This document shows positions 1 through 8,264 of a stretch of 64,000 nucleotides of DNA, piece by piece (within the stretch, counting starts at the first letter, position 1; every line of letters begins with the position of its first letter). Position numbers and translations under genes: made by a program. Origin of the DNA: Cricetomys ansorgei (taxonomy: Eukaryota > Chordata > Mammalia > Rodentia > Nesomyidae); the NCBI GenBank assembly GCA_026225945.1, contig JAMJFZ010000856.1, positions 1 through 64,000 of the forward strand, written 5' to 3'. The notes below the pieces were generated by a model. The model saw nothing but the letters and a program-made list of their open reading frames with translations. It was not told where the DNA came from and searched no databases.

Positions 1-187
1 TTTCCTCGAGACACAGTCATGAGAATGGTTTCAAAAGCATCTTCAGTCCGCTCTGAAACTAGGGTTCAGCCTCCAGTCCAGCTTGAGACAGATGCAGTAA
101 CTATCAGGTGGGGAACGTACGCACCGTGTGGCCGCAGACGGACACTGCGGAAGCAGGCAGCCTCCATGAGTTTCCGTCATGGTTGTC

Positions 188-250
188 CTCTGAACCCTTC
201 TGCCCCAGCCATGAGCAAATGCTCATGGCTGGGGCAGAGAGGGTTCAGAG
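188..250. repeat. Long inverted repeat (hairpin), unit 1
   Basis: The arms are 188-216 and 221-250 around an AAAT loop. One extra base in the right arm interrupts otherwise perfect pairing. Confidence 0.88.
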
Positions 251-481
251 AATTCGTTCATGGACCTTTCTGCACACGTGGTGTGCCTCTTCTCGCTGTC
301 CTGAGAACGTCTCTTTTTTCTGACCAAAGCTCAATGGCAATCTCAACTGTGTGTCCTGATCCTCCTGCTGAGCCCCATGGTCCTCTTTTTTAAAATTCCA
401 TGAACCCCTCCCTGTTCTTTGTGTGGTACTTTCTGCTGACAATTAACTTGTGTTCTGATTCTACTCTTTGCATTTTTCCAG

Positions 482-590
482 AGGGCAAGGTCAAGGTGCC
501 ATCCACCATTACGTGTCAATATCACATGCTTAACTTACAAGAGCTGGTCTCTGCAGAGTCACCAGTGTGGATGTTGGAACTTCTGGAAAG
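482..590 (+). other. Exon-like block, unit 1
   Basis: A pyrimidine-rich stretch ending in CAG precedes the block and GTAGTC follows it. It is 109 bp, one base shorter than in the other units because a G is missing near 555. Confidence 0.4.
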
Positions 591-867
591 GTAGTCACAT
601 ATAGCAGCTATCATCTAGATGCTGAGTACTGAATCCAGGCCCCTGCAAGGACACCCAGGCATCATAAACACTTGCAGCTTGTCTTGGAGAAAAATCCTTC
701 ATATTGCATGCCCAGCACATCTCTGTCTTCTGAGTCCATCATTGTTTGTAAGAAGGTCTGCCATGCTTGAGGACACAGCCTGTCACCAAAAGACAAGTGT
801 GAATGAGGCATAAGTTCAAATGTTTGTGCAGAAATCTAGGAATGATCCTTACAACACAAATTTAAAA

Positions 868-1022
868 ATGAAAAAAGAGAAAGAAACAAAGAAAAGAAAA
901 GAATAGAAAGACAAGAAAAGAAAAGAAAAGAAAGAAAAGAAAAGAAAAGGAAAGAAAAAGAAAAGAAAAGAAAAGAAAAGAAAAGAAAAGAAAAGAAAAG
1001 AAAAAAGAAAGAAAAGAAAAAG
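868..1022 (+). repeat. A/G-rich (AAAAG)n tract, unit 1
   Basis: Irregular AAAGA/AAAAG pentamers. Long Lys/Arg/Glu-rich open frames over these tracts are artefacts of the repeat. Confidence 0.9.
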
Positions 1023-1858
1023 GAAGAGTGCTTTCAGATTCTACCCCTACAGTTTCACAAAGTCTTGGGTTTCATTCTGAACACAAAACCACTTAAAAGA
1101 AACCAACGTTTGTAACAGGGCCTGTACATATAGGCCAGCAATTCTCATGCCTAGGAGCTCAACCAATTTGTGGCCTGAAGGCATCTGTCCTAGGCTTCGA
1201 ATAAGAACTCCCGCGAATCAGATACTGCAATAAGTTTGATAGAAGTACCTTGGCAACACAGCTGTTACAATAGCAACAGAATAATTTCACTGTTGGGGTT
1301 ATCTCAACACGAAAAACTCCCTGAAAAGTATGGGAATCTGAGGAATGTTGACAATGACTGTGTAGAAGTAAGTCACACCTGAGTGAATCATGCTCGACAG
1401 CTAATCTTGATCAGACCTTAGTGATTGTGGAGAGTTCGTATAGTTTGGGTCCTGAATCAAATATTGCAGAGTCGCTTCGGGCTTCTCAACAGCCATATTG
1501 CCCATTATTCTTTATGACCCCTCTTCCCGGGAACAGATGTCAATGTTCATTCTAACCCAATGCTGATCCGCTCAGGATATGGTTTTCTTTCCTGACTTTG
1601 TCCTGTAACTCTAGAAGCACCATGCATTGTTCCCTCCAGGGAATACACTATTTTGGGCAAACCTACTGTGCTTCCCTGAGACACAGTCATGAGAATGGTT
1701 TCAAAAGCATCTTCAGTCCGCTCTGAAACTAGGGTTCAGCCTCCAGTCCAGCTTGAGACAGATGCAGTAACTATCAGGTGGGGAACGTACGCAACCGTGT
1801 GGCCGCAGACGGACACTGCGGAAGCAGGCAGCCTCCATGAGTTTCCGTCATGGTTGTC

Positions 1859-1920
1859 CTCTGAACCCTTCTGCCCCAGCCATGAGCAAATGCTCATGGC
1901 TGGGGCAGAAGGGTTCAGAG
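1859..1920. repeat. Perfect 29-bp inverted repeat with 4-nt loop, unit 2
   Basis: The left arm 1859-1887 is the exact reverse complement of the right arm 1892-1920, and the loop is AAAT (1888-1891). As DNA it could extrude a cruciform; as RNA it would fold into a 62-nt hairpin of pre-miRNA size. The same structure recurs in every unit. No function is shown by the sequence. Confidence 0.95.
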
Positions 1921-2146
1921 AATTCGTTCATGGACCTTTCTGCACACGTGGTGAGCCTCTTCTCGCTGTCCTGAGAACGTCTCTTCTTCTGACAAAGCTC
2001 AATGGCAATCTCAACTGTGTGTCCTGATCCTCCTGCTGAGCCCCATGGTCCTCTTTTTAAAATTCCATGAACCCCTCCCTGTTCTTTGTGTGGTACTTTC
2101 TGCTGACAATAACTTGTGTCTGATTCTACTCTTTGCATTTTTCCAG

Positions 2147-2256
2147 AGGGCAAGGTCAAGGTGCCATCCACCATTACGTGTCAATATCACATGCTTAACT
2201 TACAAGAGCTGGTCTCTGCAGGAGTCACCAGTGTGGATGTTGGAACTTCTGGAAAG
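2147..2256 (+). other. Exon-like block, unit 2 (110 bp)
   Basis: The upstream tract CTTTGCATTTTTCCAG is a strong acceptor and the downstream GGAAAG|GTAGTC is a reasonable donor. One frame through the block is open and reads EGKVKVPSTITCQ onward. The block is 110 bp, so splicing it would change phase. It is conserved in position in all five units. I do not recognise the peptide. It may be an exon of an ampliconic gene or a chance arrangement copied by the array. Confidence 0.45.
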
Positions 2257-2529
2257 GTAGTCACATATAGCAGCTATCATCTAGATGCTGAGTACTGAAT
2301 CCAGGCCCCTGCAAGGACACCCAGGCATCATAAACACTTGCAGCTTGTCTTGGAGAAAATCCTTCATATTGCATGCCAGCACATCTCTGTCTTCTGAGTC
2401 CATCATTGTTTGTAAGAAGGTCTGCCATGCTTGAGGACACAGCCTGTCACCAAAAGACAAGTGTGAATGAGGCATAAGTTCAAATGTTTGTGCAGAAATC
2501 TAGGAATGATCCTTACACACAAATTTAAA

Positions 2530-2660
2530 AATGAAAAAAGAGAAAAGAAACAAAGAAAGAAAAGAAAAGAAAGAAAGAAAAGAAAGAAAAGAAAAGAAAA
2601 GAAAGAAAAGAAAAGAAAAGAAAAGAAAAGAAAAGAAAAGAAAAGAAAGAAAGAAGGAAG
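2530..2660 (+). repeat. A/G-rich (AAAAG)n tract, unit 2
   Basis: This is the same internal microsatellite as in unit 1, with a different pentamer count. Confidence 0.9.
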
Positions 2661-3493
2661 AGTGCTTTCAGATTCTACCCCTACAGTTTCACAAAGTCTT
2701 GGGTTTCATTCTGAACACAAAACCACTTAAAAGAAACCAACGTTTGTAACAGGGCCTGTACATATAGGCCAGCAATTCTCATGCCTAGGAGCTCAACCAA
2801 TTTGTGGCCTGAAGGCATCTGTCCTAGGCTTCGAATAAGAACTCCCGCGAATCAGATACTGCAATAAGTTTGATAGAAGTACCTTGGCAACACAGCTGTT
2901 ACAATAGCAACAGAATAATTTCACTGTTGGGGTTATCTCAACACGAAAAACTCCCTGAAAAGTATGGGAAATCTGAGGAATGTTGACAATGACTGTGTAG
3001 AAGTAAGTCACACCTGAGTGAATCATGCTCGACAGCTAATCTTGATCAGACCTTAGTGATTGTGGAGAGTTCGTATAGTTTGGGTCCTGAATCAAATATT
3101 GCAGAGTCGCTTCGGGCTTCTCAACAGCCATATTGCCCATTATTCTTTATGACCCCTCTTCCCGGGAACAGATGTCAATGTTCATTCTAACCCAATGCTG
3201 ATCCGCTCAGGATATGGTTTTCTTTCCTGACTTTGTCCTGTAACTCTAGAAGCACCATGCATTGTTCCCTCCAGGGAATACACTATTTTGGGCAAACCTA
3301 CTGTGCTTCCCTGAGACACAGTCATGAGAATGGTTTCAAAAGCATCTTCAGTCCGCTCTGAAACTAGGGTTCAGCCTCCAGTCCAGCTTGAGACAGATGC
3401 AGTAACTATCAGGTGGGGAACGTACGCAACCGTGTGGCCGCAGACGGACACTGCGGAAGCAGGCAGCCTCCATGAGTTTCCGTCATGGTTGTC

Positions 3494-3555
3494 CTCTGAA
3501 CCCTTCTGCCCCAGCCATGAGCAAATGCTCATGGCTGGGGCAGAAGGGTTCAGAG
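3494..3555. repeat. Perfect 29-bp inverted repeat with 4-nt loop, unit 3
   Basis: Arms 3494-3522 and 3527-3555 are identical to those in unit 2, again with an AAAT loop. Confidence 0.95.
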
Positions 3556-3781
3556 AATTCGTTCATGGACCTTTCTGCACACGTGGTGAGCCTCTTCTCG
3601 CTGTCCTGAGAACGTCTCTTCTTCTGACAAAGCTCAATGGCAATCTCAACTGTGTGTCCTGATCCTCCTGCTGAGCCCCATGGTCCTCTTTTTAAAATTC
3701 CATGAACCCCTCCCTGTTCTTTGTGTGGTACTTTCTGCTGACAATAACTTGTGTCTGATTCTACTCTTTGCATTTTTCCAG

Positions 3782-3891
3782 AGGGCAAGGTCAAGGTGCC
3801 ATCCACCATTACGTGTCAATATCACATGCTTAACTTACAAGAGCTGGTCTCTGCAGGAGTCACCAGTGTGGATGTTGGAACTTCTGGAAAG
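3782..3891 (+). other. Exon-like block, unit 3 (110 bp)
   Basis: Sequence and flanking splice consensus are identical to those in unit 2. Confidence 0.45.
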
Positions 3892-4170
3892 GTAGTCACA
3901 TATAGCAGCTATCATCTAGATGCTGAGTACTGAATCCAGGCCCCTGCAAGGACACCCAGGCATCATAAACACTTGCAGCTTGTCTTGGAGAAAATCCTTC
4001 ATATTGCATGCCAGCACAGCACATCTCTGTCTTCTGAGTCCATCATTGTTTGTAAGAAGGTCTGCCATGCTTGAGGACACAGCCTGTCACCAAAAGACAA
4101 GTGTGAATGAGGCATAAGTTCAAATGTTTGTGCAGAAATCTAGGAATGATCCTTACACACAAATTTAAAA

Positions 4171-4300
4171 ATGAAAAAAGAGAAAAGAAACAAAAGAAAA
4201 AAAGAAAGAAAAGAAAAGAAAGAAAAGAAAAGAAAAGAAAAGAAAAGAAAAGAAAAGAAAAGAAAAGAAAAGAAAAGAAAAGAAAAGAAAAGTAAAAAGG
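4171..4300 (+). repeat. A/G-rich (AAAAG)n tract, unit 3
   Basis: An internal microsatellite. The A-type to B-type switch lies at or just after its 3' end. Confidence 0.9.
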
Positions 4301-5145
4301 AAGAGAGGTTTCAGATTTTACCTCAACAGTATTCACATGGTCTTGGATTTGATTCTGAACACACAACCACTTAAAAGAATCCGACGTTTCTAACAGGGCC
4401 TGTACATATAGGCCAGCAATTCTCATGCGCTAGGACGCTCAACCAATTTGCAGATTCAAGGCAATCTGTCCTAGGCTTCGAAGAAGAATTCCTGCTTATC
4501 AGATACTGCATTTAGATTGATAGAAGTAACTTTGCAACACAACAGTTACAATTAGCAACAGAATAATTTCACTGTTGGGGTTCTCACAACAAGAAAAACT
4601 CTCAGAAAAGTATGAGGTGACCTGAGAAATGTTGAGAATGACTTTGTAGATGTAAGTCACACCTGAATGAATCATGCTTGACAGCTGATCATGATGAGAC
4701 CTTAGTGATTGTGGAGAGTTCTTATAGTGTGGGTCCTGAATCAAATACTGTAGGGTCACTTCGGGCTTGTAAATAGCCACAATGGCCATTATTCTTTATG
4801 ACCCCTCTTTCCATGAACATATGTCAATGTTCATTCCAACCCAACGATGACCCCCTCAGGATGTGGTTTTCTTTCCTGACTTTGTCCTGTAACTCTAGAA
4901 ACGCCATGCATTGTTCCCTCCATGGAATACACTATTACGGGCAAACCAAATGTGCCTCCCCAAGACACAGTCAGGCGAATGGTTTCAAAAGCATCTCCAG
5001 TCCGCTCTGAAACTGGGGTTCAGCATCCAGTCCAGGCTTGAGACAGATGCAGTAACTATCAAGTGGGGAACGTACACCACCATGTGGCTGCGGACGGCCA
5101 CTGCAGAGGCAGGCAACCTCCGTGGAGTTTCCTTCATGGTTGTCT

Positions 5146-5205
5146 TCTGAACCCTTCTAACCCAGCCATGAACAAATACTCATGGCTGGGGCAGAAGGGT
5201 TCAGA
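5146..5205. repeat. Imperfect inverted repeat, unit 4 (B-type)
   Basis: This is the same hairpin position, but about four mismatches interrupt the arms: two next to the loop and two in the middle. The A-type copies are perfect here, so the palindrome is either decaying in B or was perfected in A. Confidence 0.85.
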
Positions 5206-5439
5206 GAATTCATTCAAGGACCTTTCTGCACACGTGGTGAGCCTCTTCTCGCTGCCCTGAGAAACGTCTCTTCTTCTGACAAAGCTCTCAATGGCACACT
5301 CTCATCAGTGTGTTGTGATCTTCCTGCTGAGCCCCATGATCCTCCTTTCTAAAATTTCATGAAACCCCTTCCTGTTCTTTGTGCGGTACTTTCTTCTTAC
5401 AATAACATGTGTCTGATTCTACTCTTTGCATTTTTCCAG

Positions 5440-5549
5440 AGGGCAAGATCAAGGTTCCCTCCACCATTACTTATCAACATCATATGCTTAACTTACAGGA
5501 GCTGGTCTCTGCAGGGGTCACCAGTGTGGATGTTGGAACTTCTGGAAAG
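5440..5549 (+). other. Exon-like block, unit 4 (B-type, 110 bp)
   Basis: Length and both splice motifs are kept despite the B-type divergence, and the frame stays open. Relative to the A copies there are several amino-acid changes (V/I, C/Y, Y/H) as well as silent ones. Confidence 0.45.
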
Positions 5550-5825
5550 GTAGTCACATATAGCAGCTATCATCCAGATGCTGAGTACTGAATCCAGGCC
5601 CCTGCAAGGACACCCAGGCATCATAAACACTTGCAGCTTGTCTTGGAGAAAATCCTTCATATTGCATGCCAGCACATCTCTGTCTTCTGAGTCCATCATT
5701 GTTTGTAAGAAGGTCTGCCATGCTTGAGGACACAGCCTGTCACCAAAAGACAAGTGTGAATGAGGCATAATGTTCAAATGTTTGTGCATAAAATCTAGGA
5801 ATGATCCTTACACACAAATTTAAAA

Positions 5826-5946
5826 ATGAAAAAAGAGAAAAGAAACAAAAGAAAAGAAAAGAAAGAAAGAAAAGAAAAGAAAAAGAAAAGAAAAGAAAAG
5901 AAAAAGAAAAGAAAGAAAAGAAAAGAAAAAAAAAAAGGAAAAAGGA
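5826..5946 (+). repeat. A/G-rich (AAAAG)n tract, unit 4
   Basis: An internal microsatellite ending in a pure A run near 5928. Confidence 0.9.
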
Positions 5947-6799
5947 AGAGTGTTTCAGATTCTACCCCTACAGTATTCACAAAGTCTTGGGTTTCATTCT
6001 GAACACAAAACCACTTAAAAGAAACCAACGTTTGTAACAGGGCCTGTACATATAGGCCAGCAATTCTCATGCCTAGGACGCTCAACCAATTTGTGGCCTG
6101 AAGGCAATCTGTCCTAGGCTTCGAATAAGAACTCCTGCGAATCAGATACTGCAATAAGTTTGATAGAAGTACCTTGGCAACACAGCTGTTACAATTAGCA
6201 GACAGAATAATTTCACTGTTGGGGTTATCTCAACACGAAAAACAATCCCTGAAAAGTGATGGGAATCTGAGGAATGTTGACAATGACAGTGTAGAAGTAA
6301 GTCACACCTGAGTGAATCATGCTCGACAGCTAATCTTGATCAGACCTTAGTGATTGTGGAGAGTTCGTATAGTTTGGGTCCTGAATCAAATATTGCAGAG
6401 ATCGCTTCGGGCTTCTCAACAGCCATATTGCCCATTATTCTTTATGACCCCTCTTTCCGGGAACAGGGATGTCAATGTTCATTCTAACCCAATGCTGATC
6501 CGCTCAGGATATGTTGTTTTCATTTCCTGACTTTGTCCTGTAACTCTAGAAGCACCATGCATTGTTCCCTCCAGGGAATACACTATTTTGGGCAAACCTA
6601 CTGTGCTTCCCTGAGACACAGTCATGAGAATGGTTTCAAAAGCATCTTCAGTCCGCTCTGAAACTAGGGTTCAGCCTCCAGTCCAGTCTTGAGACAGATG
6701 CAGTAACTATCAGGTGGGATGAACGTACGCACCACCGTGTGGCCGCAGACGGACACTGCGGAAGCAGGCAGCCTCCATGGAGTTTCCGTCATGGTTGTC

Positions 6800-6861
6800 C
6801 TCTGAACCCTTCTGCCCCAGCCATGAGCAAATGCTCATGGCTGGGGCAGAAGGGTTCAGAG
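6800..6861. repeat. Perfect 29-bp inverted repeat with 4-nt loop, unit 5
   Basis: Arms 6800-6828 and 6833-6861 pair exactly around AAAT, as in units 2 and 3. Confidence 0.95.
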
Positions 6862-7088
6862 AATTCGTTCATGGACCTTTCTGCACACGTGGTGAGCCTC
6901 TTCTCGCTGTCCTGAGAAACGTCTCTTCTTCTGACAAAGCTCAATGGCAATCTCAACTGTGTGTCCTGATCCTCCTGCTGAGCCCCATGGTCCTCTTTTT
7001 AAAATTCCATGAACCCCTCCCTGTTCTTTGTGTGGTACTTTCTGCTGACAATAACTTGTGTCTGATTCTACTCTTTGCATTTTTCCAG

Positions 7089-7198
7089 AGGGCAAGGTCA
7101 AGGTGCCATCCACCATTACGTGTCAATATCACATGCTTAACTTACAAGAGCTGGTCTCTGCAGGAGTCACCAGTGTGGATGTTGGAACTTCTGGAAAG
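7089..7198 (+). other. Exon-like block, unit 5 (110 bp)
   Basis: This is an A-type block with intact acceptor and donor motifs. It lies about 125 bp from the ERV junction. Confidence 0.45.
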
Positions 7199-7324
7199 GT
7201 AGTCACATATAGCAGCTATCATCTAGATGCTGAGTACTGAATCCAGGCCCCTGCAAGGACACCCAGGCATCATAAACACTTGCAGCTTGTCTTGGAGAAA
7301 ATCCTTCATCCCATTGCATGCCAG

Positions 7325-7846
7325 TGTTGGACCCCCAAAGGCCCAAACAGGGACGCTGCACACCCCCTAGAGACTCACAGATGGGATATCGATGCAATTA
7401 GCAAGAGGATTTATTCCAGTGCACTGGGACCATTCTAACACGCAGGATAGAAGGGGTCCCAAGGAGTAAATGGTGAAGCTTTTTATACAGTTGTTGGGCA
7501 CAAACCGAAATGGTACAAGTTGATTGGTTCCCAAATTGTTTTCCCATTTTGATAGGTAGGGGCCAGTTAACCTTTAAATTGATTGCTGTTGGCCTATAGC
7601 AAGGTCACGGGCACCAGGAAATGTACACTTAGGGTAAAGTCCCTTGCCCAAGGCTATTAGGCGGCGGCTGTAGCTGTTGCTTATTTTAGGAATTTTTGCT
7701 GGTCACAGTGCCCTTGAATTCAGCCTGACAATAATTGTTTTATGGTTTGTGGGGTAGGCTATTTCTTGGAACAGGGAGTTCTGGAAAGTACTCAATAATT
7801 ATTGTATTGAGTAGAGAAAGCCAGGCCGGGGGTCTCCGGCCTCACA
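7325..7846 (-). mobile_element. 3' LTR of the class I ERV (522 bp)
   Basis: On the minus strand it starts TGTGAGGCCGGAG and ends GGGGGTCCAACA, with TG...CA ends. A TATAAAA box (complement of 7481-7487) and an AATAAA signal (complement of 7410-7415) lie in the expected U3-to-R order. It abuts a polypurine tract on the element side. The same family forms the solo LTR at 15780 and the partial 5' LTR at 14348. Confidence 0.88.
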
Positions 7847-7862
7847 TTTCCCCCCTTTTTCT
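7847..7862 (-). other. Polypurine tract of the class I ERV
   Basis: On the minus strand the sequence is AAAAAGGGGGGAAA directly before the LTR start. This is the classic gammaretroviral plus-strand primer layout. Confidence 0.85.
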
Positions 7863-7892
7863 TGTGACTGTTCCAATCATGGAACAGCTGTT

Positions 7893-8264
7893 TTAACTCC
7901 TGATCACTAGCATTGGTTTATAGTCACTCCCTGGAGAATTAAGAAACTGGTACAGTTGTCTGAGATCCATAATCTGTACTGCACTGATTCTTTTTCTAAT
8001 AAAAGCTATTAGTTTACTTAAAATGTAGGACCCAAAGTTTAGAGCCAACAATAACATTACCAAGGGTGCCAGTAGTGTAGATATTAACATCGTCACCCAT
8101 GAGGATGAATTGAACCAGGATTTAAACCAGAAAGCAGAGTAAAGTCCTCCTTGTTGGAGAAAAAGTAAATCTAAACCTCTCCTATAATGGCAGCTCACAG
8201 ACTCTGGTACTGTTGTCCCTGTAGAAGTAGGGAAGTGGTTTCTGTGCAACTCCTGTTGCCCCAC
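7893..8264 (-). pseudogene. Degenerate env transmembrane-subunit remnant (class I ERV)
   Basis: This 123-codon open frame resembles the C-terminal half of a gammaretroviral Env TM protein. The motif RRGLDLLFLQQGGL matches the conserved ectodomain segment of that family. A hydrophobic anchor (about residues 57-79) and a short cytoplasmic tail follow. The cysteine cluster expected right after the motif is absent; the residues there are Tyr, Phe and Trp. The surface subunit and the N-terminal part of TM are not recognisable upstream. It sits 31 bp from the polypurine tract, as env should. It is a decayed fragment with no expected membrane-fusion role. Confidence 0.75.

Larger units (their letters stand above)
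11..1680 (+). repeat. Tandem unit 1
   Basis: This is an A-type unit. It differs from unit 2 mostly by single-base insertions or deletions, for example in the right hairpin arm, a T run near 312 and a missing base in the exon-like block near 555. Few substitutions accompany these indels, which suggests consensus errors rather than age. The window opens about 10 bp upstream of the anchor, so the array probably continues to the left. Confidence 0.9.
1681..3315 (+). repeat. Tandem unit 2 (cleanest A-type copy)
   Basis: This is the best reference copy, with the hairpin at 1859-1920, the exon-like block at 2147-2256 and the pentamer tract at about 2530-2660. It is almost identical to the first ~980 bp of unit 3, which implies recent duplication or gene conversion. 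Confidence 0.92.
3316..4964 (+). repeat. Tandem unit 3 (A-type then B-type mosaic)
   Basis: The first part, to about 4296, matches unit 2. After the pentamer tract the sequence switches to the diverged B subtype, with many substitutions relative to units 1 and 2, and stays B-type into unit 4. A 5-bp duplication (CAGCA) near 4014 is private to this copy. Confidence 0.9.
4965..6615 (+). repeat. Tandem unit 4 (B-type then A-type mosaic)
   Basis: The 5' part is B-type up to about 5574, covering the hairpin region and the exon-like block. The sequence then returns to A-type. Its hairpin arms carry several mismatches that are absent in the A-type copies. Confidence 0.9.
1..7324 (+). repeat. Tandem array of ~1.65 kb units (4 full copies plus a truncated fifth)
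   Basis: The anchor ACACAGTCA recurs at 11, 1681, 3316, 4965 and 6616, giving unit lengths of about 1670, 1635, 1649 and 1651 bp. All copies are head to tail. Each unit contains, in order, a long inverted repeat and a 110-bp exon-like block; the full units then carry an A/G-rich pentamer tract and a non-repetitive tail. Units 2 and most of 3 are nearly identical, while the block from about 4297 to 5574 belongs to a diverged subtype. The array stops where an antisense class I ERV LTR begins at 7325. I do not recognise the unit as a named satellite or gene family. Short open frames inside it differ between copies through 1-bp indels, so they are weak evidence of coding. Confidence 0.95.
6616..7324 (+). 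repeat. Tandem unit 5, truncated by ERV insertion
   Basis: This A-type copy keeps the hairpin (6800-6861) and exon-like block (7089-7198). It breaks off after GCATGCCAG at 7324, where the class I ERV LTR starts. The expected continuation of the unit is not found on the far side of the ERV. Confidence 0.92.

Noticed and set aside
1689..2027. 112-codon open frame repeated in units 2 and 3
   Set aside because: It is interrupted by indels in units 1 and 5 and differs in unit 4. It runs through the palindrome and has no family resemblance.
2467..2749. Lys/Arg/Glu-rich open frames over the pentamer tracts
   Set aside because: They are translations of (AAAAG)n; length and frame vary with repeat count in each unit.
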